A stretch of 43,381 bases of DNA. It comes from Bacteroidales bacterium. Its GTDB lineage: Bacteria; Bacteroidota; Bacteroidia; Bacteroidales; VadinHA17. Positions within the stretch are counted from its first letter, which is position 1. Every line of letters starts with the position of its first letter. Positions 1-9,503 of this stretch are shown here, one piece after another. Below the pieces are notes generated by a model, which saw nothing but the letters and a program-made list of their open reading frames with translations, did not search any database and had not been told where the DNA came from. Position numbers and translations under genes: made by a program. Where the stretch lies: positions 1 through 43,381 of the forward strand of contig JAAZBN010000239.1 of assembly GCA_012513795.1 (NCBI GenBank). Direction: 5' to 3'.

Positions 1-130
1 AAGTGCGAAGCTCGTCTCAAGATGAGATTTCCCTTAAGGGTCGTTGTAGACTACGACGTTGATAGGCTGCAGGTGTAAAGGTGGCAACATCAAAGCCGAG
101 CAGTACTAATTACCCGTGAGCTTTCTGAGG
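1..130 (+). rRNA. 23S ribosomal RNA, 3' end (partial)
   Basis: The first ~130 bases match the conserved 3' terminal part of bacterial 23S rRNA, including the GAGCAGTACTAATTACCCGT-type segment and the closing GAGCTTTC. The gene runs off the left edge. The exact 3' end is estimated. It is followed by a ~50-base spacer and a 5S gene, the usual order of an rRNA operon, and no tRNA is seen in the spacer. Confidence 0.93.
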
Positions 131-181
131 AATGTCTTAATAATCTTACTTAAACCGGCATGTCACGATATTTAAAGTCTT

Positions 182-293
<112 letters not shown>

Positions 294-306
294 CTTTACA
301 AACAAA

Positions 307-337
307 ACCCCGACTGGAAACAGCCGGGGTTTTTTTG
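307..337 (+). terminator. Rho-independent terminator after 5S rRNA
   Basis: A GC-rich hairpin (ACCCCG-ACTG-GAAA-CAG-CCGGGGT) is followed by a run of seven T. It ends the rRNA operon. Read on the other strand the hairpin is followed by TTTTG, so it may also stop the convergent esterase operon that ends at 405. Confidence 0.9.
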
Positions 338-404
338 TGCCCGATCCGCAGGCAATGGGCAGACTTCAGGCCTTTTCTTTTTGAGCAATGTGAGCTGACT
401 TCTC

Positions 405-1826
405 TTAAAACCAGCTGAAGGTATTGCCCTTATACTCAGGGGAATCAGTCATTATACAGACAGCTTTATCCTCATCCGCATCCAACAACATAAACTGTGG
501 AACCTGTGATGTGTAAGGTGACCAGGTCTGTTCCCCCAGCCCGTTCGGATTGCCGTGTCTGGCGAAATTGGTCCAGTAATCAACAATTTTGTTGCTCAAC
601 TCTTCGTCACCAGCCGTGAAAGGCCTCCAGCTGTGTTTAAACGAATTAAAGACATACCACAAATCTGCCGAGTGGAACGCTCCGGCATCATCACCAGGGA
701 GGGGACGTGCAAACAAATAGGCATAGGCAGGCTTTTGGCTCTTCTCGGCCCGCAGTGCACAGAAATCCGCAACGGGCTTAGTCATATCATTCAGATCATT
801 TGCCGTGAAACCAATCATATATGGGATATCGGCAATTTCTCCGGCGCGGGCAACATTTGTGAAAGTACCCGTTAAGACGTAATTGTCCACAACCGGGCTC
901 CACCAGACACGCTTGTTTGTTGCAGCAGCATACTCACCTGACATCTTTGTAAGTTCATCGAATGAAAGAGCACGCATATCCTCCAGCGTGGTCTTCTCAA
1001 AATGGTCCATCAGATTCTTGCCGGCCACCTGTGCAGTATCCATCATGATACCGGGTCTCAGGTCACTCAACCCGCCTCCACTCATGATAATAGCACTGCT
1101 GATGATGTCCCTTGACAGTGGAGAGGCACATAATGACTGGACACTGCCAGCTCCGGCACTTTGACCGAAGATTGTTATGTTGCCGGGGTCACCTCCGAAC
1201 TGTTCGATATTATTATGAATCCATTTAAGTGCCGCAATCTGGTCCATTAAGCCATAATTGCCCGATACACCATGAGGACTTTCTGCAGCTAAAAGCGGAT
1301 GTGAGAAAAAACCCATAACACCCAGACGGTATGTTACCTGTACCAGAATTACACCTCGTGAAGCCCAGGCTTCGCCTCCGTCCATCTCCGGTTCATAGGA
1401 AAAGCCTTCGCGATAGCCCCCTCCGTGTATCCACATGGCAACCGGGAGTTTTTTGCCTGTTTTACCCGCAGCGGGAGTCCAGATGTTAAGATAGAGACAG
1501 TCTTCGGTGAACGGAACCGAACCGCTGGCCCTCCATTCCCTGCCGTAAAAGCTTTCAGGATCCCACGTTACCTGCGAAGCAGCATCACCATAAGTGTCTG
1601 CCACCCTTACACCATCCCAGGGCACCACCGGCTGCGGTTCCTTCCAGCGCAGATCACCCACCGGAGGCGCTGCAAAAGGAATACCCTTAAATGCGATAAC
1701 CCCCTCAGTAGGGGTTTGTACACCGGTTATACTACCTCCTTCAATGGTCAGTACCGGATTCGAATCGCCGCACGAGGCTAATGCCAATGCCATGATTATT
1801 AAAAGAAAGAACGATAATTTTTTCAT
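405..1826 (-). CDS. Type B carboxylesterase, lipoprotein
   Basis: 473 residues of the alpha/beta-hydrolase carboxylesterase type B (COesterase) family. The N-terminus MKKLSFFLLIIMALALASCG is a lipoprotein signal with lipobox Cys19. The nucleophile elbow is GQSAGAGS and the catalytic His lies in DDAGAFHSADLWYVF. The usual acid Glu position reads TANDLND, as I recall for a shorter subfamily of these esterases, so Asp may serve there. It is the last gene of the minus-strand glycosidase run, about 136 bases after GH95. A role in removing acetyl or aromatic esters from hemicellulose is inferred from context; the true substrate cannot be read from sequence. Confidence 0.88.
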   Translation of the reverse strand: MKKLSFFLLIIMALALASCGDSNPVLTIEGGSITGVQTPTEGVIAFKGIPFAAPPVGDLRWKEPQPVVPWDGVRVADTYGDAASQVTWDPESFYGREWRASGSVPFTEDCLYLNIWTPAAGKTGKKLPVAMWIHGGGYREGFSYEPEMDGGEAWASRGVILVQVTYRLGVMGFFSHPLLAAESPHGVSGNYGLMDQIAALKWIHNNIEQFGGDPGNITIFGQSAGAGSVQSLCASPLSRDIISSAIIMSGGGLSDLRPGIMMDTAQVAGKNLMDHFEKTTLEDMRALSFDELTKMSGEYAAATNKRVWWSPVVDNYVLTGTFTNVARAGEIADIPYMIGFTANDLNDMTKPVADFCALRAEKSQKPAYAYLFARPLPGDDAGAFHSADLWYVFNSFKHSWRPFTAGDEELSNKIVDYWTNFARHGNPNGLGEQTWSPYTSQVPQFMLLDADEDKAVCIMTDSPEYKGNTFSWF

Positions 1827-1962
1827 AACAGTACTCTAGTTAAATGATTTGTATAAAATGGTATCAGTTTTAACAGATCTATTGACGGAGATTAGCGCCT
1901 CACCACCAGGAGCAAGACTGCAGATGCCCTTCTGCGCCACGTAGGTATGAAATCACCGTCAC

Positions 1963-4383
1963 TCAATTCTCCAGGCTCCCATTTATTTCTATCGATTTGC
2001 CGGCAGGGATATCGAAAGCTTTGGTCTTTTCGCCATATCTGACAATACAGGGATTACCCAGGATTGATAGTATTTCACATGCCGATAATTTTCCGTCTTT
2101 CCAGCTCATATTCACCTCAAAACCTCCCCTGGCTTTCAATCCCGTAACAGATCCTTCTTTCCAGCTTACCGGCAAAGCCGGTAAAAGAGATATTTCACCG
2201 GCATGGCTTTGCAGGAGACATTCTGCCACGCCGGCGGTGAATCCGAAGTTGGCGTCAGACTGGTTGCTTGCCGGATTATGCATGTTGTTTCCTATTCCGC
2301 CTCCCATCATCGGAAAGTTCGCGGGTCTTCTGCGCATTGGCGGGGCACGGAAGAACTGATTTATTGCCGTATCGGCCCGTACTCCGTTTTCAAGCCGGGC
2401 CCAGTCACAAATATCCCATGCACTGTTCCAGCCTAATCTTGAAACACGTGGTTCGAGCCATTTTTGAATGGCAGCAGCTATCTCAGGATCTCCTCTCAAT
2501 GTTATTGAGTTGCCGGGGAAGAACCCGAAATTGGCCGACATATTATGACCTTCATTTCCTCTTTTCCAGTCTTCGATCCACACCTGCAGAAGTCCGTCCT
2601 TACCTATCATGTAAGGCGGGATCTTGCCGAGGGCTTCCTCAAGGCTGGCGCTGAATTGCTCATCAACATTCAGTAATTTTGCCGCCTCTATACAGTGAGG
2701 AAAAAGGTCCTTTATCATCCCTATGTTCATGGTCGTTGTCGGGGCAAGGAATGCCTCTTCTGCTCCTTCGCTGACAAAGAATCCCTGTTCGGGCGACATC
2801 GAGAACGGAATGACAAGGTAATTATACCCGGGGTGCCAGGTCATTATGTCCATCAGGAACTGTGCAGATCCCTTCATCACCGGATAATATTCCCTGAGGA
2901 ATTCAATATCACCGGTGTAGAGGTAATGTTCCCAGATATGCTGGCAGAGCCATACACCGCCTACCTGCCACATGCCATAACGTGCAGCATCAACAGGCGC
3001 TGTGCCGCGCCACAGGTCAGTATTATGATGAGCTACCCATCCGCCTGCATTGTAGTATACCTTCGCCGTTTGTGCCCCGTTTTCAGAAAGATCTTTTATC
3101 AGGCTGAACAAAGGACCTGTGCATTCGGAAAGGTTAGTAACCTCAGCCGGCCAGTAGTTCATCTCGGTGTTGATGTTGATGGTGTATTTGCTGCCCCAGT
3201 TTGGCAGCAGATCCTGGTTCCAGCGAGCCTGGAGGTTTGCCGGTTCACTGCCTTCCCTGCTGCTGGAAACCAGCATGTAACGGCCGAACTGAAATATCTT
3301 TGCCAGGAGTTCCTGATCAGGCAATCCTTTCTTAAGGTCTGCAATTCTCTCATCGGTGGGTTTTTCGTTCATCAGCGGATCACCAATATTGAGCTTTACC
3401 CTGCTCATCAGGGCGGTGAAATCATCAAGATGAGTACTCTTAAGGGTTTTGAAATCTTTGCCTTTGATATCTGCAAGTATCTTTTCACACCTGGCAGCCG
3501 GATCTCCGGTTATATCCTTATAATTAACAAAGCTTGTTGCAGCTGTAAGAACAAATGTCACGGAGCTGGCATTACTGATGACCAGACTTGAATCTGTTGT
3601 CTGCAAGGTTCCTTTTTCAGGCAGGGCAACAACATCAGTCTGAAAACCGAGACCCGGACCGTCGACCTTTGCAACAAGCCAGCTGATCTCTTCAGGAAGA
3701 TAGTTCCATATGCCGTTTATAGTCAGCCTGTTATCCGCTGCACTGGTTTTTTCCACGAACGGACTCCTGAGTTTTGCTTCAACCGAAACTTTGCCTGGTT
3801 TGTTTGCAGAGATTTTCATGACCATTACATGGTCAGGGTATGACATGAACACTTCGCGGGTCATCCTTACATCACCGTCAGTGTAACTGATCGTGACTAT
3901 GCCTGTTTCCATATCCAGTTCACGGTAGTAGTCTTTTATGGAATCACCGGTGACCTTGAAATCGAGAAGCAGGTCTCCGATCGGCTGGTAGGCCTGTTGC
4001 TGAGCCGGCTTTCCGTAAAAATGTTCATCAGCCAGTTTTTCAGCTTCCTTATATTTACCTGCAAACACGAGATCCTTTATCTGCCCGAAATACTTATAAG
4101 CATCAGGGTCATTGTAATCATGTGGTTTGCCTGACCAGAATGTAGATTCATTCAGGGCTATCCGCTCATTCTGCACTCTCCCGAAGACATTGGCTCCCAT
4201 GTAGCCGTTACCGATGAACAGGCCATCAAGCCAGATCTCCCCGGCCGGTTTATCATACCATACTACCATTCTCTTTGAATCGGGAGAAGACTGTGTGGCA
4301 CATGAGCAAAATGCAACCGGTACAAGAAGCAACAGGAATGCTTTCAGCAATAAGGCATCAAACCTGCCGATATTTTTCTTCAT
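1963..4383 (-). CDS. GH95 alpha-L-fucosidase / alpha-L-galactosidase, lipoprotein
   Basis: Glycoside hydrolase family 95, about 806 residues from the start used here. Family blocks visible are the N-terminal WYDKPAGEIWLDGLFIGNGYM region with ALNESTFWSG, the central QARWNQDLLPNWGSKYTINI and TEMNYWPAEV (the Asn pair that activates water), SMSPEQG (general acid Glu), and QSDANFGFTAGVAE (Asp). The start at 4383 gives a clean lipoprotein signal (MKKN...FCSCATQ). The frame also opens at 4437, only 1 base from the stop of GH31, but that adds an 18-residue polar extension. GH95 members remove terminal alpha-L-fucose or alpha-L-galactose. In complex glucuronoarabinoxylan the latter is plausible here. 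Confidence 0.92.
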   Translation of the reverse strand: MKKNIGRFDALLLKAFLLLLVPVAFCSCATQSSPDSKRMVVWYDKPAGEIWLDGLFIGNGYMGANVFGRVQNERIALNESTFWSGKPHDYNDPDAYKYFGQIKDLVFAGKYKEAEKLADEHFYGKPAQQQAYQPIGDLLLDFKVTGDSIKDYYRELDMETGIVTISYTDGDVRMTREVFMSYPDHVMVMKISANKPGKVSVEAKLRSPFVEKTSAADNRLTINGIWNYLPEEISWLVAKVDGPGLGFQTDVVALPEKGTLQTTDSSLVISNASSVTFVLTAATSFVNYKDITGDPAARCEKILADIKGKDFKTLKSTHLDDFTALMSRVKLNIGDPLMNEKPTDERIADLKKGLPDQELLAKIFQFGRYMLVSSSREGSEPANLQARWNQDLLPNWGSKYTININTEMNYWPAEVTNLSECTGPLFSLIKDLSENGAQTAKVYYNAGGWVAHHNTDLWRGTAPVDAARYGMWQVGGVWLCQHIWEHYLYTGDIEFLREYYPVMKGSAQFLMDIMTWHPGYNYLVIPFSMSPEQGFFVSEGAEEAFLAPTTTMNIGMIKDLFPHCIEAAKLLNVDEQFSASLEEALGKIPPYMIGKDGLLQVWIEDWKRGNEGHNMSANFGFFPGNSITLRGDPEIAAAIQKWLEPRVSRLGWNSAWDICDWARLENGVRADTAINQFFRAPPMRRRPANFPMMGGGIGNNMHNPASNQSDANFGFTAGVAECLLQSHAGEISLLPALPVSWKEGSVTGLKARGGFEVNMSWKDGKLSACEILSILGNPCIVRYGEKTKAFDIPAGKSIEINGSLEN

Positions 4384-4438
4384 TGATTTGCCGTTTTGTT
4401 TATTTATCGTGGTATTTAAAACTAATCCAGTCTGCATA

Positions 4439-6832
4439 TTATAGTTTTATTGTTATTTTCTGACCTGCATAGATTATCTCTTTGTCGAACTTTTCTGCCT
4501 TCTCCGCTCCTGAGCCCTTGTCCTTTGCCACAAGCATGACATTGAATTTACGCTCTGTGAGCATTCCCGGGAAAGAACCTTTGCGGTCACTGATGGTCAG
4601 TGTCTTTTTAGCATTATTCCATGAGAAGGCAATGGTAGAACAAACTCCTTTTTCGTAATTGTAATTATCGTTTTCGTCTTCATAAAGAGTGAAAGAGCCA
4701 TTTGCTCCCTCATAGATACGGATCTCAAGGTTATCCCATTTCTTTTCAGTGGCGTACTGGACTTCCGGTCCGAAAGGGATAATCGAGCCTGTCCTGACAT
4801 AAATGGGAATGATATCCAGAGGAGTATCCTTCTTAACTTTTTGTCCTCCCGTTAGTCTTTCGCCAGTCCAGAAGTCGTACCAGTCAGTGCCGGCAGGCAG
4901 ATAGAGCTCCCTTGTCCCCACAACGCTGAAATCCTCTTCAATATCCTTTGAATACATGGAAGTAGTAACGGGGCATACGAGCAACGATTTGCCGAACATG
5001 TACTGGTCATTGATGTCCAGGGCTTTTGTATCGTCCGGGAAGTCCATTACCAGGGCCCTCATCATGGTCGACTGGTTAGCTGTAACCTCCCATGATGCTG
5101 AATAAATATACGGAAGCAGGCTATAGCGCAGTTTTATCGATTTTTCGATTGCATCGTAGACCCTGTCGCCCTTCTTCCCGAACTGGTAAATCTCACGCGG
5201 GGCATCGGTACCGTGTGAACGCATCATGGGGCAGAAAGTGCCGAACTGCATCCAACGGGCATACAGCTCACGGTATTCAGCATCATCAAGCTTCTTCCTG
5301 AACCCGCTCAGAAAGAATCCGCCGATATCGCTGTTCCAGTAAGGGATATTGCTGAGTGAAAAGTTCAGTCCGGCAGAGATCTGATTTCTTAATGCGGTCC
5401 ATGATGCTGTGACATCGCCTGACCATACGTTGGAAGCATAACGCTGCTGGCCCGCAAATGCTGAGCGGGTAAGAATAAACACTCGTTTGTCGGAAGTGAC
5501 GGCCCGCTGGTGCTCGTATATGCCACCTACTGTCATAAGAGGAAAGGCATTACGGACTTTCCGGAATGAACCCAGGTAGGTTTTGTTGTCGAGATCAGCA
5601 GGCTTGAAATCCATATGGTCAGGCTCTGATGAATCCATCCACCAGCCGTCAATTCCGAAAGAGAAAAGACCCTTGTTCAGATATCTCCAGTAGATGTCGC
5701 GGGCTTCAGGATTGAATGGATCATATGGCCTGACACCTGACGGATAATCGAGCATCGGAGGCCACTTATCAGAACCGGACATGGGCCAGGTCTTGAAATC
5801 CATGAGGGCTCCTATCTTTTCCAGTTCCCTGTATTGTTTGGTCTCCGGACCAAACGAATTCCATATTGAAATGATCATACGGGCGTTCATGCCGTGCACG
5901 TCATCAACCATCTTTTGGGGATTATAGAAGTCAGCGTTAAGGAACTCCATGGCATTCCACAGGTAATTGTTCCCCCAGTACTGCCAGTCCTGTATGATGC
6001 CATCAAGCGGCACCCCCAGTTCACGGTATTTACTGACCACACCAACAAGTTCATCCTGGCTTTTATAGCGTTCCCTGCTTTGCCAGTAGCCGAATGTCCA
6101 CAGAGGGAACATAGGCACCTGCCCTGTCAGATCACGCATGCGTGCGATCACACCGTCGGCACTGCCTCCGTACATGAAATAGTAATCGATGCAGTCACCC
6201 ACATCTGATTTGAATGAAGTGATCTCAGGGGTGTCTTCAAAAACAGTAGGTGAATAATTGTCCCAGTAGAGGCCGTAACCTTTTACCGAAACGAAAAAAG
6301 GGATATAGTCATCAGTATTCCCCTGTATCATATTCAACGTCAGGTTACGCTGTATCATCTTTCCATTCTGCTGCTGTCCCAACCCGTAGATGGCCTCATT
6401 CCCGTCAAGAACGAAGGCCTGGTAAGCACTGAAGGTATTTGTTCCGGCATCATTGAAACCGGTAAACATTGCACCTGCTTCACTTTCGCTCAGCAGCAAA
6501 TCAGATACCGGTGTCATGAAGGATATCTTACCGCTTATGAGGTTTAATGATACGGTAAGGTTTTTGCTTCTGGCGATCAGCTCGGTTCCTTTCTGTTTTA
6601 TGACCAGATCGGTTTTCCGAGGGGTCATGATAACCGAAAGGCTCTCCTTACTGAAATCCTGCCCTTCCGGCCATTTCACGATCCTTACTATCGACGGGCT
6701 GTAGAATTGAATTTCAATACCAATGCTATCAACTGCAGTTTTGATGCCCAGATCAGTGATGCTGTATGATTGTCCATAGCTGCCAGTGCACGTTAGTGCA
6801 ACCATGAACAGCAGTATGATAAAACGTTTCAT
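4439..6832 (-). CDS. GH31 alpha-xylosidase/alpha-glucosidase, secreted
   Basis: 797 residues with a Sec signal peptide (cleavage near SYGQS). It has the N-terminal galactose-mutarotase-like domain of GH31 followed by the TIM barrel. The nucleophile is Asp400 in GIDGWWMDSSEPD and the acid/base Asp473 in WSGDVTASW. HGTDAPRE and the C-terminal DUF5110-like beta domain are also typical. No PA14 insert is visible. The neighbours are GH3 (76 bases upstream) and GH95. In xylan or xyloglucan loci this family most often acts as alpha-xylosidase, but alpha-glucosidase cannot be excluded. Confidence 0.92.
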   Translation of the reverse strand: MKRFIILLFMVALTCTGSYGQSYSITDLGIKTAVDSIGIEIQFYSPSIVRIVKWPEGQDFSKESLSVIMTPRKTDLVIKQKGTELIARSKNLTVSLNLISGKISFMTPVSDLLLSESEAGAMFTGFNDAGTNTFSAYQAFVLDGNEAIYGLGQQQNGKMIQRNLTLNMIQGNTDDYIPFFVSVKGYGLYWDNYSPTVFEDTPEITSFKSDVGDCIDYYFMYGGSADGVIARMRDLTGQVPMFPLWTFGYWQSRERYKSQDELVGVVSKYRELGVPLDGIIQDWQYWGNNYLWNAMEFLNADFYNPQKMVDDVHGMNARMIISIWNSFGPETKQYRELEKIGALMDFKTWPMSGSDKWPPMLDYPSGVRPYDPFNPEARDIYWRYLNKGLFSFGIDGWWMDSSEPDHMDFKPADLDNKTYLGSFRKVRNAFPLMTVGGIYEHQRAVTSDKRVFILTRSAFAGQQRYASNVWSGDVTASWTALRNQISAGLNFSLSNIPYWNSDIGGFFLSGFRKKLDDAEYRELYARWMQFGTFCPMMRSHGTDAPREIYQFGKKGDRVYDAIEKSIKLRYSLLPYIYSASWEVTANQSTMMRALVMDFPDDTKALDINDQYMFGKSLLVCPVTTSMYSKDIEEDFSVVGTRELYLPAGTDWYDFWTGERLTGGQKVKKDTPLDIIPIYVRTGSIIPFGPEVQYATEKKWDNLEIRIYEGANGSFTLYEDENDNYNYEKGVCSTIAFSWNNAKKTLTISDRKGSFPGMLTERKFNVMLVAKDKGSGAEKAEKFDKEIIYAGQKITIKL

Positions 6833-6908
6833 GATCAGTATATTATGACGGGTTCAATTAATTCAGCCATTAAAAGGGTGTATCAGGTCAGATCAAGGCC
6901 CGGTGATA

Positions 6909-9503
6909 TCAGCGGATCATAATATTAACCTTTTTGAGGTCTCTGGCATCCGAGCTATTGCCATACAGGATCTCGTATTCACCCGGGTTCACGGCCATTT
7001 TAACGTCTGATCTGTCAAAGAACTCAAATGATGAATAAGGCAGGTCAATGGACACCTCAACCGTTTTGCCGGCAGCTACATCAACCCTCTGAAAACCTCT
7101 CAGGGTTTTCAGCGGACCATCGCTGTCATCTGCTTTGCGGACATAAACCTGTATTATCTCTGTTCCGTCACGTTTGCCGGTGTTTGAAACAGGAACAGCA
7201 AGTTTAATGCTTTCACCGCTACTGACCTCAGTACTGCTGACACTGGCTTTCCCGATCATGAACGTTGTATAACTCAGTCCGAAACCAAACGGGAAAAGCG
7301 GATCAGACATATAACGGTAAGTCCGGCCTGCCATGGAGTAATCCTCGAAATCCGCAACCTGGTTTATGTCCCTGTAGAAGGTTACAGGCAGCTTGCCTGA
7401 GGGATTATAGTCTCCGAAAAGCACATCAGCCACTGCCTGTCCGCCTGACTCGCCGGCATACCATGCCTGGAGGATGGCTTCACAATTTTCAGTTTCAGGT
7501 ACAAGCCCTATTGCTGATCCTGAGCAATTCACAAGAATAACTTTCTTTCCTGCCTGTTTCAGCATTTTTATGCAATTGCGCTGAACCGCAGGCAACTCTA
7601 TGTCTGTACGGTCACCGCCTTTGAAGCCAGGCAGTGAGACTGGCATTTCTTCTCCTTCCAGTTCGTTGGACAGGCCACCGACAAAAACCACGAGGTCAAT
7701 TCCCTTCAGCTTCGCCAGCAAACCTGAAAGATCCTGATCAATCTCTCTTCCGAAGTCAAATTCGATGACTGCCTGCCAGGTGTAACGCTGAGTAAAACGT
7801 ATCTCTATTTTGTATTTTCTGCCCGCTTCAACTTTGAACGGAATTTTTGAAGTCAGTCCACGCCAGTCTTCGAACTTACTGAAAGATTCACCATTTACAA
7901 GCAGCTCAAAAGAACCGGCAGCACTGCACCTGAAAACAATCTCTTCAGTTGCGGAAGCGGTGAATTCAGTTTCAAACCTGGCCGAAAAACCCTCAAGCTT
8001 CACTCCGGGAGCCAACTCATGCTTTCCTTCTGTAGCCAGCATCAGCGGGCTTGGAAGCTGCTGATCTGCGACAGGGTCTCCGGACAGGCCGGTATTGTTC
8101 CAGTAAGTAGCTTTGAATCCCTGCCTTCCGTCAATGGCACAACCCGGAGCAAAACTGACAATTACCTTGCCGTCAACTATATCGCATGCCTTGTCATAAA
8201 TTATTTTCTTTGCCGGCACTTTTGATTTGATGCCGTCAAGAACCGTTATTGTCCGTATTGGTGTTCCATTGTAGTTTCCCCATAACATCCTTGCATTATC
8301 AGCGTTCGGTCCTATTACGGCTATCTTTCCCGCTGATTTTTTCAATGGGAGGATATTGTTTTTATTCTGCAGCAGCGTCATTGTTTCGCGTGCCATCTCA
8401 AGCGCCAGTATTCTGTGTTCTTCATTGTTAATCACAGAAGCCGGGATTTTTGTCCAGGGGACGATGGCGTCATCATCCATTTCACCCAGGTCAAATCTTC
8501 CTGTCAGCACGCGCATTAAGCTTTTGTTCATATCTTCTTCCCTTATCAGGTCCATTGAGACAGCATCGGGTGATTTCAGATAATTCCAGTTGTTCCATGT
8601 ACATTCAAGATCGGTTCCGGCAGGAATGCTCTGTGCCACGGCATGAGTCGGATCAGATGAGTATTTATGGCCATTGTAAAAATCTGCTATAGCGTCGCAA
8701 TCAGACACAACCAGGTATTTATAGCCCCACTCATCGCGAAGTATTCTCTGCAACAGCCTTGTGTTGCTACAGCATGGTTCATCTTCGAGGCGCTGATAGG
8801 CACACATCACCTGGCGAACATCGGCTTCCTGCACCAGTGCCTTGAATGCCGGAAGGTATGTTTCATACAAATCGCGAGGATCAACATTGGCGACATTAAG
8901 TGAGTGACGGCTCCATTCCGGACCGGAATGAACAGCATAATGCTTGGCGCATGCCAGCAGTTTCCTGTATTTTGCCTCCGGCGGGCCCTGCAATCCTTTT
9001 ACCACCGAGATTCCCATCGTTGATGTGAGATACGGATCTTCACCATAGGTTTCCTGGCCGCGTCCCCACCGCGGATCACGGAAAATGTTGATGTTTGGCG
9101 TCCAGACAGAAAGACTCAGGAAGCGTTTGTTTTCCTGGCCTCTCTGCATGGCCTGATTATATTTGGCCCGTGTTTCATCTGACACGGCGCTGAAGATCCG
9201 GTATACAAGCTCATCGTCAAATGAGGCAGCCATGCCAACAGGCTGGGGAAAGACGGTCACACTGTCATTGTTGGCCAGGCCATGCAACGCTTCGCTCCAC
9301 CAGTTGAACTTCTTTATGCCCAGACGCGGGATGGCCTCTGACACATCGCACATAAGTGTGGCTTTCTCGTCAAGGGTAAGCCGGGTTATGAGATCTTTTG
9401 CCCGTTCTTCTGAAGTCAAAGCGGGATTTTGAAACGGGTATTGCTGTCCCCATAATGATGAGGCCAATACCAGGGCCAGTGAAATGATTGTTGCTCTTTT
9501 CAT
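6909..9503 (-). CDS. GH3 beta-xylosidase/beta-glucosidase with inserted PA14 domain
   Basis: 864 residues with a Sec signal peptide (MKRATIISLALVLASSLWGQ). The GH3 N-terminal barrel carries KHYAVHSGPEWSRH and the nucleophile Asp268 in VVSDCDAI. The GH3 C-terminal alpha/beta domain is split by a PA14-like segment at about residues 455-600 (GFKATYWNNTGLSG). A fibronectin III-like domain ends the protein (PGEYEILYGNSSD). The plant-xylosidase-like layout (EALHGLAN, FPQPVGMAASF) supports beta-xylosidase. Its ATG overlaps the TGA of GH67 as ATGA, so translation of the two is probably coupled. Confidence 0.93.
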   Translation of the reverse strand: MKRATIISLALVLASSLWGQQYPFQNPALTSEERAKDLITRLTLDEKATLMCDVSEAIPRLGIKKFNWWSEALHGLANNDSVTVFPQPVGMAASFDDELVYRIFSAVSDETRAKYNQAMQRGQENKRFLSLSVWTPNINIFRDPRWGRGQETYGEDPYLTSTMGISVVKGLQGPPEAKYRKLLACAKHYAVHSGPEWSRHSLNVANVDPRDLYETYLPAFKALVQEADVRQVMCAYQRLEDEPCCSNTRLLQRILRDEWGYKYLVVSDCDAIADFYNGHKYSSDPTHAVAQSIPAGTDLECTWNNWNYLKSPDAVSMDLIREEDMNKSLMRVLTGRFDLGEMDDDAIVPWTKIPASVINNEEHRILALEMARETMTLLQNKNNILPLKKSAGKIAVIGPNADNARMLWGNYNGTPIRTITVLDGIKSKVPAKKIIYDKACDIVDGKVIVSFAPGCAIDGRQGFKATYWNNTGLSGDPVADQQLPSPLMLATEGKHELAPGVKLEGFSARFETEFTASATEEIVFRCSAAGSFELLVNGESFSKFEDWRGLTSKIPFKVEAGRKYKIEIRFTQRYTWQAVIEFDFGREIDQDLSGLLAKLKGIDLVVFVGGLSNELEGEEMPVSLPGFKGGDRTDIELPAVQRNCIKMLKQAGKKVILVNCSGSAIGLVPETENCEAILQAWYAGESGGQAVADVLFGDYNPSGKLPVTFYRDINQVADFEDYSMAGRTYRYMSDPLFPFGFGLSYTTFMIGKASVSSTEVSSGESIKLAVPVSNTGKRDGTEIIQVYVRKADDSDGPLKTLRGFQRVDVAAGKTVEVSIDLPYSSFEFFDRSDVKMAVNPGEYEILYGNSSDARDLKKVNIMIR

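Noticed and set aside
131-181. tRNA in the 23S-5S spacer
   Set aside because: The spacer is only about 50 bases and has no cloverleaf.
405-1826. Carboxylesterase judged inactive because the usual acid Glu is absent
   Set aside because: The DDAGAFHSADLWYVF region and short length fit a known-looking subfamily with Asp near this position, so loss of function is not supported.
2695-3591. 298-codon open frame on the plus strand
   Set aside because: It lies antisense inside GH95, has no recognisable domain and an unlikely composition rich in Cys, His and Arg; it is a shadow frame.
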